Origin: Gnetum montanum | Lineage: Eukaryota; Streptophyta; Gnetopsida; Gnetales; Gnetaceae | Assembly (NCBI GenBank): GCA_015680685.1 | Contig: MNCI01004089.1 | Span: forward strand, 101,021 to 165,020 | DNA: 64,000 nt | Reading direction: 5' to 3' | Part shown: piece by piece, positions 11,691 to 23,077 of the stretch | Numbering within the stretch: the first letter of the stretch is position 1 | Layout of the letters: every line of letters begins with the position of its first letter | Made by a program: the position numbers and the translations under genes | The notes under the pieces: generated by a model | Seen by the model: the letters and a program-made list of their open reading frames with translations, nothing else | Database searches by the model: none | What the model was told of the DNA's origin: nothing

Positions 11691-12140
11691 CTCTCCTGCG
11701 TGGGTGGTGCTAAATATGGCTATGGATGCATCTTTGATGATTTGCATGATAGACATAGTGAAATCCACCATTGAGGTGGGCAATGCGTTGAACATGCTAG
11801 GTGCTATGCTAATAGCTAATGTTCCTAGTGTGTCAGCAATGGCATTTTCATTTTAGAGAATGTTTTGGACATCAGTAGTTGCAAAGTGTTGAAGTAGGTG
11901 CTTTGCTAGGTCACAGTAAGGTTGTAAATGTTGTGCCTTGTAGGCATAAACCTTTGTTACCTAGTTGACCACTAATTGTGAATCACCTTGGATTACTATC
12001 TATTGGATCCCTAGGTCACGTGTTGCAAGGATGCCTCAGAGGAAACCTTCGTACTCTACCACGTTGTTGGTGCAAGAAAATGTGAAATGATATGTGAAGG
12101 GTTAGATCTCCCTAGAGGGAAATGTGATTATAGCAATGAA
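11690..12140 (-). pseudogene. T1 second RNase H (archaeal type)
   Basis: The minus strand encodes a segment with VEYEGFLRGIL and GDSQLVVNQV, typical of the extra archaeal-type RNase H found between RNase H and integrase in Tat-lineage elements. A DKASTSQGG strand (12150-12180) marks its start. One stop (a TAG in place of CAG) falls just before the GDSQ motif. Its presence is the strongest sign that T1 belongs to Tat and not Athila. Confidence 0.75.
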
Positions 12141-12740
12141 ACTACCCCCTTGAGAGGTTGAAGCTTTGTCAAAATGTAGGAGTGCCTCATAGTTATCAAG
12201 AACTTGGCTAATACTACTAATGTACTTGTCTAGGAATTTAGGTTCTATAGTGGCTTGATCATCAATTGGAAAAATCGTAAGTTGTGTGGCTATAGCTTGA
12301 TATTTTGTTGAGGCTTGCACAATGTAATGTAGGTCAAACTCCACCATTATTTCTTTTCATCATGCAATGCAACTACTTTCGTAGATATTTATTGTTATAT
12401 CTTGGAGTACATTCTTTTTGCAAATGATATTAAGTTGATTGCAGAAGAGGTAATGCCTTCACTTATTTAGTGAGAAAACTAGGGAAAGGCAGTGCTTTTT
12501 CACATCATTATATTTCACCTTGTGGGCTAGTAATGCATGACTCAAGTAGTAAACTGAGATATCTATGGCATCATCTTACTTTTGGCAAAGCAAAGAAATG
12601 ATGAACATGTTATAAGTGATAAGGTAGATGTAAAAAGGTTTATCTTCTTATGGAGGATGCATTATAGGTAGTTGTGCTAGATCTTGCTTAAGTTTGTCAA
12701 ATGCTTGTTGGCACTGAGTGATCCACTTAAAGTGGGCTCC
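12140..12740 (-). pseudogene. T1 first RNase H
   Basis: This continues in the same minus frame as RT. It has a connection/RNase H layout with FDKLKQDLAQ near 12690 and the tail VEFDLHYIVQASTKYQA at about 12290-12347, equivalent to the family's EFDIxYxPQxAxKGQA end. Stops are frequent between 12360 and 12560. Confidence 0.65.
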
Positions 12741-13946
12741 TTTATTAAGTAGATGTTGCATTGGTTGTAAATTATTAGTTAATTGGGTGATAAACTTGCA
12801 TATGAATTGTACTCTCCCTTGCAACCCTCATAGCTCCTTAAGGTTAGTTGATGGCACTAAGTTGGTTATGGCCTTAACCTTGTTGAGGTCTATGCATATT
12901 CCTACTTTAGATACTACAAAGCTAAGCATCTGGACTGTTTTGACACCAAAAACACACTTCTTGGGGTTTAACCTAAGCTCGTGTTTTAGGTAGCATTTAA
13001 GCACTAGGTCTAGATCATTTGCATGGTTGTGGGCCACTTTGGACATAATGGTAATGCCATCACTATAGTTATTAAGAAAACTTAGCATGTAGTCACTAAA
13101 TATATATATCATTGCACATTGATACATTGCTCCTATGTTCTTGAGTCCAAAAGGCATCATGATGGAGCAAAACGTATCCTAGGGGGTCATGAAGGTTGTA
13201 GTAAGCTAGTGCTTAGGGTTGATCCTAATCTAGTTGTAGCCCAGGAATCCATCCATGAAGGAAAATAAGGCAATCCTATCCATGGTATTAATCAATTGAT
13301 CGATACTAGGTAATGCAAAATTATCTTTGATGGTTTTCTTGTTGAGGTCCTGGGAGTCTATGCAAATGTGTATACTTCAATTTTTCTTAGGCACTACTAT
13401 GATATTGGAGACCCAGTTTGCATAGTCAATAGCTTGGATGAAATCAACCTTGTAAAGCTTGGTGATCTTGCCACGGATTACCAATGCCACCTTAGGTCTA
13501 ACCTTGTGTGCTTTCTACTTAATAAGTTTAATGCAAGTATTAAGGATGATGTTGTGCTAGACTAGCTAAGGGTCTAGGCCTAACATGTCCTTGTATGATC
13601 ATGAAAATGCTTTGATGTTACAGTTAAGCACTCTAGTGATGTGTTGAACATGTTGAGGCTTTAACGAGGAACTTAACTTTAGTGTTCTCACCTCATTGTT
13701 GGGTGTTGCCACAGGGATCTCAACAAGGGGATCCTCTGTGATGTCGCCTACCTTTAGATCGAGAGCCTTAGCTAAATGGTTAGGCCAATCTAGTGGTATT
13801 TCTACAGATGCTATGTATTTGTTGTATGCTATAGGCTTGAGGTTTAGGCAATGAGGGTCAATGCATCGCTTAATGTTGCCATGAGACCTTGCGAAGACTA
13901 GAGGTGAGAAGATTTGCTTGTGCAAAGCCATGTTGTGATCTTGCAA
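12740..13946 (-). pseudogene. T1 reverse transcriptase
   Basis: The minus frame from 13160 reads MPFGLKNIGAMYQ, then NYSDGITIMSK where the family has a Y-V-D-D catalytic box, then LRLNPKKCVFGV and a VSKVGICID block. The second catalytic Asp is replaced by Gly (SDG for VDD). The upstream part (13599-13946) holds the RT N-terminus with LKPQHVQHITRVL. The frame begins abruptly at about 13946, and upstream sequence does not encode the protease that normally precedes it. Confidence 0.8.
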
Positions 13947-15891
13947 AATAAGTTAGAAAAAACATCAAGTGACACATATTTAACAAAGTTGATATGTAGG
14001 AATGAGAAAAAGAAATTTAATGAAATTTACCTAGGTATGCATGCAAGTTGCTATGGAAGGTAAACATGTTTTTGTTGATTTTAGGCCTCGATAGGCCATG
14101 GATGCATAAAACATGCCATTCTAGGGAGGGCTAGTCATGCTCAGGAGTGGAATTGACTTGCGTGTTGGTCGAGAAATGAAAAAATTACAATTTTGGGCTA
14201 AGTATTGTTGACTACACTCTCATCGAATTATGCTCTCACCCAACTATACTCTCCACTAGGCATTTGGTATAGAGTTTAGTTTTAGGTTGGTGGATCATTA
14301 AATGACCTTAGGAGGGTATATAGGCATGGTTTTACCAAGCTAACTTGTCATTTTTCCCATTTCATTGTGACATTGGAAGTGTAGTCTTGCTACTTTTTCT
14401 ACCATCATTGTCAATGAAGATCGTAGTTGAAAAAAAGATGACATGCCAAAGTGAACACCTACACCTAGGACTGGAAAATGTTGTCGAGGGGGAGCAAGCA
14501 CTGGGTTGCTTATTGTAGGCACACATGGAGGAGAGGAGGCCATCGGCATCAACTAGGTACATTGACTATGCTCTCCATTTTTACCTCAATTTTTTATGAT
14601 TTTTTCTTTAGTGAGGGTTTCAAGGGTTTTAGGGAGCATAGTCCCATGGTGCTCCCTTGCGTGGCCTATCACAGCAGTGGTCGCCATGGTTGCACGCATT
14701 TTAGGGCATGACATGGTGATTATGAGGGTGTGGCATTAAGGAGTCATTATGCATGAGGGTTTTGCTGGGCTATGGGATTTTGATGCATGTTGGGAGGGGG
14801 AGTTTTGTTTTTATTTTTCTGTGTGAAGGTGCTTAGAGCCTTGCACGTCACGTGCCATGGCATGCAGTTGTGGGGGCCATAGCCATGATCATGCCTTGTG
14901 ACTACAGCTACTATCAGTGGTGGGGCATGTCTTGTTGTCTCTCATTTTTTATGTGCTAACTATGGTGGCATCGGGTCTAGGGTTGCGCATGAGCTAGGGT
15001 GACGCGTAGGCTAAAGCACATACAAGGTTTCAACATGCATGTAGGGTTTTAAGGATTGTGGGGCTCATGGCCCTACACGTTTCATGCCACAATGTAGTTG
15101 TGCAAGTCGCGACTACCATCGCATACTATTACCTCTTTTTTTAAGGGTTTTTAAGAGAAAATTTTTTTGGATGTGGGGCTTGAAGCCTCATGCATTGTGC
15201 ATCACAGTATAGCTATAGGGGCCACGACTAGTGTTAAGGATTTGATAGTGATAGGGCAAGGCAAGGCAAGGTGGGAATCTATCTTTGCACTGTGGGTGCA
15301 ATTTAAGGTCCTGCAAGGTCACAAGTATGATGAGTGTAGTGGCATGACTAACACCATAGCACAGTGGGCATGGTAGGACAATTAACATTGTAGCACAATG
15401 GGTGTAGTGGTGTGTGGAAACTATGCTCTCCATGAACATGGTTAAGACTATGCTCTCCATGATCGTGGTTAAGACTATGCTCTTCACTCGCAAGTGTTTG
15501 CCAAAATTTGATTATTCTAGACTATGCCTTCCATGAGATCATTCTCTTCATGTTCTATAGTGTAGTTGGGGGTAGTTCAAGAGTTAGAAATTTTTTTGCT
15601 ATTTTGGGATTATGCTCTTCACTAAGGTAGCCCAAAGTTAGCAAAATTTTATTACTCATCTGCGATGTTAATCTTGTGAAGTACACTATACCCTAGTGGG
15701 TGCCAAGTGCATCAAATGAATTGGATGATGTCTTATACCCATGGGTCGAAGAGTGTATTGCCAAAATTTGGAATTTTTGCTACTCTATGTTGTATTTTGC
15801 TAGTTTTGCTAATTTTTCTTAGTAATTTAATGCCAAAACTTGCATCTATGTATTTGTACTAATGCTTTACCTATTGCTTGCTAATTGTAGG
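13947..15891. other. T1 internal spacer with LTR-like motifs
   Basis: This is not gag-pol. Words of the form ACTATGCTCTCC, frequent in the T1 LTRs, recur near 14207, 14246, 14564, 15419, 15447, 15471 and 15515. That ties the spacer to T1 and argues against a foreign insert. A plus-strand open segment at about 15665-15790 (ELDDVLYPWVEECIAKIW in its middle, one TAG) may be an upstream exon of the antisense gene, but its splice junction is not phase-consistent. Positions 14600-15400 show nothing firm. Confidence 0.5.
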
Positions 15892-16343
15892 GTGCTACTA
15901 AAGCCTATTCTGATAGTAGTTGAGCTCATGAGCATCCTATGTTGCATGAGTGAGCTTGTTCCTAACATGCTTACACCATATATGCAAGTGGACCATTAGG
16001 TGGTGTGGTTCTGGCTAGGGGCTCAGGAGCTCCTAAAATACCTATTGCAACAGTTCAATGTGATCATGTGGTCACACTTGGTGGTGAAGGTTGCTAGTGC
16101 CATCATTGAGAAGTTACTACCTGGGGTTAACTGGAGCGTCCTGAAGTTCATCTTAGATGAGTTTACTACTAATGTTGATAGGGTAGGTGGCTTAGGCAGA
16201 GGTCCTAGGAGCACTTGGTAGCTATCTAGGGTATGACGCATGATGGGTTTTGCTTGTTATAAGAAAAGAAACACCCTTTTTATTGCGTTGCAAGTGCATT
16301 CCCTATTTTAGAACCCACCTAGAACTGTCTACTACACCCGAGG

Positions 16344-16421
16344 GTAAGTGCTTTTACAGTTATCGTAGTGTCTTTGATACTAGCTCATGTTAAACTACTA
16401 ACGAACCATGGTGAATGCTAG
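16344..16421 (+). other. Spliceosomal intron 1 of the antisense gene
   Basis: The 78-base intron opens GTAAGT and closes GCTAG, with a perfect TACTAAC branch site at 16396-16402, about 20 bases before the acceptor. The joined exons keep the reading frame: two bases of a Gly codon lie before it and one after. This is the best evidence that the plus-strand frames were once a spliced gene. Confidence 0.75.
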
Positions 16422-16697
16422 GTTCAGAGTTGATAAGGAAGGCTTGCATGATGAAGCAGATACTCTAGCCTTGACTCACATTGCCTTGGAGGTGTTCTCA
16501 TCATGCACAAATATTCAGGTAGCCATGATTGAGTAGGTGGGGCACAATCTAGAGGCCTACGCCTCCCAACACTCAAAGGCATACCAGCGATGTAGGATTC
16601 ACAGCCAGTTGGACAAGGAGTGGGCTACTAGTGAGATTAACATAGAGGAGGTGTTTGTAGCACCACCCCCATATCACACTCTATTTGTGCCACATAC

Positions 16698-16770
16698 GTA
16701 TCTATGTTTTGGCTCATGTGATTGTTTGCCTTTTAGTTTGCCTCATTAACATGATGCTAATGTTGAGCAG
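16698..16770 (+). other. Probable intron 2 of the antisense gene
   Basis: The donor is GTATCT and the acceptor GAGCAG, with CATTAAC about 20 bases before the acceptor. The exon phases differ by one, so either a small indel has occurred or the donor is another nearby GT. Confidence 0.5.
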
Positions 16771-17836
16771 TGGTTGCCTTAGCCAAGGTGATAGTGAGCA
16801 CCATAGGCCACACAGAGGCCACCCTCATCATGAAATATGATGATGTGGAAGGTGCGCAACACTAGTTATGTCACAAAGTGCTAGATGCACTGATAGCTTA
16901 GCTTATGCATGTTAGGTTAATAGACCTATTATTAGCCTTTAGCTTGAGTATCCTAGTGGCCAAGATGGTTACCATCATCAACTCCTTTAGTAGCAACATT
17001 AGGTAGTTCATCACTTGGGTGCATAGTGTGATAGTAGTATTGGACCTTAGTGAGGCCTTCGTTGTTGACCTCTTTGGCATTCCTACTAATGGCTTGATGA
17101 TTGTCAATAAGGCTAGTAGGGAGGTAGACCTTAGAGGAGGGATTAATGACTAATTGGAGGCTCGTTGATCTCACAAAGGCATACCTATCAAAGATGTACT
17201 AGTACCTAAGGTGCAGGAGCTCTACCCTCTATTTTGCACTTGTGCCTTTCCAAAGTTGCTTTTCTAGGGAAAGATCCTTGGGGTGGAATAAGCACAAGTG
17301 ATGAAGGAGGTGATGCTAGAGAATAAGAGGTTCAACTAGGCTATGTACATAGCCACCAGCCTACATTTGGAGATTTCTAGGCTACAATTCAACCTTTAGG
17401 TGAGGTCCCATGTCCATTTCACTTTCTTCGTAGGATACCTATGAAGGTTCGCAAAGCTTTTGGTTATGCAAGATGAAGGGTGATGGGTAGTGCATGACCA
17501 TGAGTAGTTATCCAAGCCATGGATCAAGCATATGTTCTTAACCACACGTATGTAGGACCCCTTAGAGGGGATCGATGAGTCATTATCAGTAACGATAGAG
17601 GATCCTATGAGGCACTTGCATTACTCATGCGATAGCATAGGCAAGGATCCTCTAGTTGGCACTAGAGATGTAAGCAAGGTGGATTACTACATAGTAGAGA
17701 TGGTGGGGAGATTTAAGTTCAAGATCAAGAGGCTATGTCCCAAAAATAAAGTTGTCCCTAAGATCAAGAAGCCAAGTAGCAAGAGGATCGACATCAAACT
17801 TCAAAGCTTGCATGCAGAGGTTTCAGCTTAGTGCAT

Positions 17837-17993
17837 GTAACTCCTTGGATGCCTTAGTTGCATTCATACCTATAATATTATCTTTATTATATAATTTTTG
17901 TTATGCCATACTATTAATTAACTAATGATGTGCTACATGTGCTAATGTGCTATGCGTACTAATGTTCTATATGTGTATACATGTTAATCATAG
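17837..17993 (+). other. Probable intron 3 of the antisense gene
   Basis: AT-rich sequence opens near GTAACT and closes with CATAG at 17993; ACTAAT-type branch words lie at 17930 and 17958. The donor is uncertain and phase is not resolved. Confidence 0.4.
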
Positions 17994-18185
17994 AGAAAGA
18001 AGAGAGGGTTACAAGAGTAGTGATTAAGGTGATAGTGGAGGAAGTGCCTCCTCAAGTTGAGAAGGAGGTGGCTCATGGAGATGAGCTTCATGAGGTGGTA
18101 GAGGCCCTTTAGAATTTGGACAAAGAGGGGCTACTCCACCCCGATGGGGGTGATTTTGATAGTTTATTCAATGGTACGTAGATAG

Positions 18186-18318
18186 GTGAGCCCCTTGCTC
18201 TCATGCCTAAGGGTTTGCTAGGTAATCCACTTGTATTGCCATTTATCGTCCATTATTTGCTTAAGTATCTTTAGTTGTTAGACCATGTGCTAATTGCATC
18301 ATTGTGTTACAACATCAG
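18186..18318 (+). other. Intron 4 of the antisense gene
   Basis: The donor is GATAG/GTGAGC and the acceptor ACATCAG. One codon base before and two after restore the reading frame exactly. Confidence 0.65.
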
Positions 18319-18450
18319 ATATTCCCACTAGTGGTCCTACAACTACCTATCACATGGAGAAATGGGTAGATATGCTAGATAAATTTACCTTCATAGAAGG
18401 CATTGTTGAGGACATGGTGGACCACTTGCAACAAGTGGATCCTAAGCTTG

Positions 18451-18543
18451 GTATGTGTGTGATTTTTTCATTTTATGCTACCCTACTCACTACTTAAATG
18501 TTTAGTTTTTAGCTAAGATTATTTAGTTGTTGCATGCCTACAG
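18451..18543 (+). other. Intron 5 of the antisense gene
   Basis: The donor is CTTG/GTATGT and the acceptor CCTACAG; the intron is T-rich and 93 bases long. Phase is one before and two after, giving a Gly codon, and both flanking exons are free of stops. Confidence 0.7.
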
Positions 18544-19749
18544 GTCCTAAGCTGCAGTGGGACCCAAGTAAGGTGGCCAAGGTGGATGCCCTACTTGTCT
18601 TTCCTCCCAAAGTCGATCAGGTGCCTCATCACATGTATGAGACATTGAAAAAGTGCATGCTTTCTTGTGTGAAGGTGTTGTGGGTATGTAGGTGCTTGAA
18701 AACGAGCACTTGTGGAAACACATGCATGAACTATAGGAGAGGGTGACTAGCCAAGATGAGAAGATCAAAGATCTTCAATCCAGATATGACTTCATAGCAA
18801 CTAGGTCATAGGGAGATAGCACCTAGCATACCTCTAAGATTGAGTATGCCAAATATTAGATAGCTCTTAGGGGTAAGAACGAGACACACTAGAGCTGATA
18901 GAGTAGAAAATTTAGATTGATTTGCTTGCCTAGAGATACCAAGATTAAAAGAGTTATAGGACAAAGGTTTATCAGTGGGAATAGATGCAAAAGAACCACA
19001 AGTATTAGTACAAGTGAGAGAATGATTTATACCTATGTTGGTATAAATAGGAGTTTACTGAATGCCACCACCTCGAGATGTTTCTTAAAGGAAACCATTA
19101 GGAGGAATGCATATGACTTGTTCATGCAGAGTATGGTCGTGAGTGACTCTCCTATGAGACACATTGTCACCCCTTCAAAGAGGTCTCTTTTTCTACATTT
19201 TCAATGGAGTTTCCTACATGGATTGCTATGGACAAAGGCAAGACCCTTGCAGTTGTTAACTTTGGCTAGGAGGACTGGATGTAGCTTTCTGAAGCTAAGA
19301 TCCTCTAGCGCTTGGAGGCTAGCCTTGGAAAGTTACCTCCAAAAATCATTGATGCAGGACCCTCTCAAGTTAGTTAGTTTTTCATGCTTTTTACATTGTG
19401 AGTTAGCTTGTATAATACATGCTTTCTTACTAATTGTGCATGTTTGTTAATGGTTGTGGTAGGTACCAGGCAATGTTACGGGCCCTAACGACATAGTGGA
19501 GAAAGAAGAATTTCCACCCCCACCTAACAACACTAGTTGAGCATGACCAAATGTACCCCCCGCTTGGCATTTTTACTACAATTTTACCTCTAATGCTATT
19601 CATGCCATGTATTTCTATGCACATCACATTTGCTATTGATGATTATTTGCTATGCGTAATGTGTAAACTTTTAATCCTATATGGTCATTTGCTATGCTTA
19701 TAATGTAATGTAGCAAATTAATGCACTAACTTAGGATTATACAACAATA

Positions 19750-20205
19750 GTGTTACTAGGCCATTACGGTCCCCATGCTAGTTTAAGGCCATAGCAAGAG
19801 GGTTGATGCTAGTTTTTGGCCATTTTGAGCCACATGCTGCTAGTTTTAAGGCTATAGCAGCTAAGGTTGCTAGTTTAAGGCCATTTTGAGCCATAGTGAT
19901 AGTTTAAGGCCATTTTGGGCCATGTATTGCTAGTTTAAGGCCATTCTAGGCTATTGGTATTGCTAGTTTAAGACCATTCCAAGCCACTACTGATGGAATT
20001 GGTGCAATAGTTTAAGGCCATTCCAGGCCATGGATTATTAGTTTAAGGCCATTTCTGGCTATGTGTTGCTAGTTTAAGGCCATTTCCAATCATGTGGTGT
20101 TCCTAGTTTGAGGCCCTTTTAGGCCATAGGGATAGAATTAAAAGCAATAGTTTTAGGCCATTCTAGGCCATAGTGATAGTTTAAGGTCATTTTGAGCCTA
20201 TTGGT
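19750..20205. repeat. Minisatellite array B (GCTAGTTTAAGGCCATTYTRGGCCAT)
   Basis: About 13 units of 28-46 bp repeat. The core GCTAGTTTAA is shared with array A, and the GGCC...GGCC dyad could form a small stem in each unit. It lies just past the end of the antisense gene and just 3' (minus sense) of the T1 gag-protease block. Confidence 0.8.
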
Positions 20206-20560
20206 ATCTCTCTCTCTTGGTGATTTTTGTGTTTATGGTTTTTATGCACTTTGATATTTTTCATGCATTAATGTAATAACTAGGAAAGGGTAAACTAAAT
20301 GAGAGAGTGTGTAAATAATGCAAATGAATGCATAAACAAAGTGGACAAATGCATAAGCAAAGTGAGCTAATGTGTAATGTAAGAAATCAAGCTCAATGTA
20401 AATGCATAAAAAAATGTAAAATACATAGTGTGGAGATGCGAAAGGTGGATAAGCATCAAGCACATTTTGGGCTAAGGGGATGCCTTAGTTGCACAGTTGC
20501 TTCCTAATTTGGTGTGGGTTAGGAGGCGTGTAGGGCCTAGATTGCACTATTCAATAATGT
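20206..20560. other. T1 spacer between array B and protease, no gene seen
   Basis: AT-rich sequence with a run of AAATGCATAA-like words (20310-20410). The minus-strand frame at 20242-20463 is a low-complexity product of that run. Nothing else is supported. Confidence 0.5.
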
Positions 20561-21230
20561 TCTTAACCCTTGCTTACTATGTCAAAGGGAAATTCTGCCT
20601 AAAGGTTGTCTTTTAGTAGGTCACCAAATTTTTTCAGCTTTTTGGTTACTTCCACCTCATGCATCTTGTTCTCATCCTTTGCTGTGGACACGTCATTAGG
20701 AAATTCCACCTTTGACCCTTGCTTCATATCTATGTTGTAGATGGCCAAAGGGGTTGCATTATCACCATGGATGATAAATTCATCACCTTTGTATGGGAGG
20801 TGGATTTCTTGGTGGATTGGAGAAGAAATGGCTCTTAATTAAACTAGCCATGGCCTACCCAAAATTAAGTTAAAGCTTGGCATTTTCTCTATGACAATCA
20901 ATTTAGCAGTGGTGGGGAATTACTCCCTTGCCATGAAGGTTATGGTAATAGTGCCTCTAACAATGATGCATGACCTATTAAAGGATTTTAGGCATGTGGT
21001 TTTTGTTGGCTTGATTTGATCTAGGAGGCCCAATTTGTTGAAAATAGTGTATGGTACTAGATTTGTGGTTGCCTTGTCTTCAACATGCACTCTCCAAATC
21101 TTGCATTGCCCAACAAGTATGGTGATAAACATGGGGGATATTATGACCTCACCCTTCTTAGGATTGACCTTAATTGCCTCATCATGAAATGATAGGGATG
21201 TGGAGTTTGATTCCTAAGGTGCAAGGGGCA
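20561..21230 (-). pseudogene. T1 aspartic protease
   Basis: The minus strand reads a protease-like segment (20920-21132, KATTNLVPYTIFNKLGL). The active-site DxG appears as EDKA, so the catalytic Asp position is altered. The conserved LILGRPWLV follows near 20850-20875, then a helix (VTKKLKKF) at about 20630. The frame stays open to a donor-like ATA/GTAAGC at about 20577-20572, roughly where Ogre-type elements begin an intron before RT. Protease would cut the Gag-Pol polyprotein in particles. Confidence 0.7.
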
Positions 21231-23077
21231 ACATCACTACGTGGATGGAGTTCTCATCTATAGGGATGTCCTCCGTGATAAGAATGGAGGTCAAAATTTG
21301 CACCAGTGCTTCATGGTGGGAAAATGAGATCATGATTAGGTCATACAGGCTCAATGTTATGTTCTTATATTTGAGCACTTACTTAACTTGGGCTAATGCA
21401 TCCATGAAGTCTTTGCCATTAGTTGCATTTTTGCTGGCTTTGACTTCTTCCATGTGGCTTAAGAGACGAACCTCTCGTAGAGGCAACTTGGGCTTGGCTT
21501 GGTTGGTTTTCCTAGGGGCCTTAGTGCTCCTTGACAATTTGCTTGTTATGGCCTATTTAGTTATTTTGGCCATGGGGATTATAGATATGGGTACTAGCTT
21601 TGGTGGACCCAGTGCCCTTTTCTCGTGATGTTGCCTAACCATTTGGTCTGCGAGATGCTTGTTAGGCCTCCTATGTTGTCATGTGGGGAAATTTCCCATT
21701 TTGCCAATGGATTTGGCTGTTGGATGCAATGGGATCGATGTGTTACACATTACCAGGCTTCAGGTAGGTGAGGAGCCAACATGTTGTGGCATCTTGATGA
21801 CAAAGGATAGCTGAATGATTATTATTATGACATGTTATGGGATCCTAACAATGAAGGGCATTGTAGATGCTTGAAGTGACACTATGATGAAGAAAGGGGG
21901 CCTTGAACCTATAGTGTCTGAGGGGACCCTTGTGCTACCAAAGGGCACACAGACCACGAATGACCATTGCACCAGTTCTAGGTTTTCATCGATGCTGATA
22001 GCATTTGTGACATAGCTGACATCATCTACATTTAGAGGGTCCTTGTACACCCTCATAGGTTGGTTTTGAGGTCTAACTAGGTTAGCCGTGTCAAGTACTA
22101 GCTCATCTTTATCAATCATTCTTTGGAGATCATCCTACAAGGCTATGAAAAAATTAGTTTTATGGTTGGAAAATTGGTGGTAGTGGTAGAACCAATCCAG
22201 TTTAAAATGCCTTAGGACCAGGGGCTCATTCAGTGCTACCGATGCAAGATTCCTTAGCAACTTGGAGTACCTATCATGTTTTTTACAATCATCTTCAAAC
22301 ATCTGCTTGTATTGGATGCATCTAGCTTTAAGAAGTTGGTCCAATAGTTTTGAGGGTTTTAACAAAAATGGGGTGTACTTAGAGTGATCTCTGCACTCAA
22401 AGTTAGGCCTGGGAATAGCTTGTGTTATGGCCACCAGTGGCATGGACTAGTTGGTTGCCGTAATGCTAGGGTTGGTGGCTTTGTTGTTAGCTAGGGCTTT
22501 AGGTTGCCTAGCCATTGGCCTCAAGTTGGTTATTTTGGTCTCTTTACCCATAGTCACCATTGTTGCATTTTGCTTCCCCTTATACTTGTCCTTTCTTACA
22601 TGCAGGTTTTTGTAGGCCATATAGGTTGGGTCCTTATTGGCTTTGTCACATCTTGTATGCTTTTGGTCTAGGAAAAGGCTTAACTTAGAGATTGTAGGTC
22701 CAAGTAGTACAGTTTTGACTTTATGAAGTTATTAACTTTGCCCTTAAAGATGTTCACGAGATGTGTTTTGGCTATCGGCTCTCATATTTCATTTAATGAG
22801 ACACTCTAACATTGAATAAAGTTTTGCATGGGCTCTAGGTGGCCCTACTTGATTTGCATCATTTGGTTCAGAGTAGTTTCCAACTTCAAGTTGTATTTGA
22901 AGTGCATCACAAATTGGCTCAAGAGATCTTCCAAAGAGGAAATAGAGATTCTAGGTAATGTGTGGTACCATTCTAATTCTTTGCTGGTGAGTGACATGGA
23001 AAACACACGTATGATGGCATGCGGCCATGATTGCAATAGTAAATACTTTGATTTAAATGTAACAAGATGTGCATTGG

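Larger units (their letters stand above)
15892..19540 (+). pseudogene. Decayed multi-exon antisense gene inside T1, function unknown
   Basis: I do not recognise this protein. Inferred exons are 15892-16343, 16422-~16697, 16771-~17836, 17994-18185, 18319-18450, 18544 to about 19370 (with frameshifts), and 19463-19540. The introns after exons 1, 4 and 5 have GT/AG ends and join in phase. Exon 3 keeps one frame for about 355 codons broken only by stops. Predicted features are helical Leu/Val-rich segments in exons 1-3, a basic Lys/Arg patch (17715-17785), an acidic Glu-rich stretch (18040-18130), a short coiled-coil-like helix (18690-18800), a Cys/His cluster near 19050-19090, and a Pro-rich C-terminus. 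It runs antisense to gag-pol. It could be a captured host gene or an element-specific accessory ORF. Confidence 0.6.
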
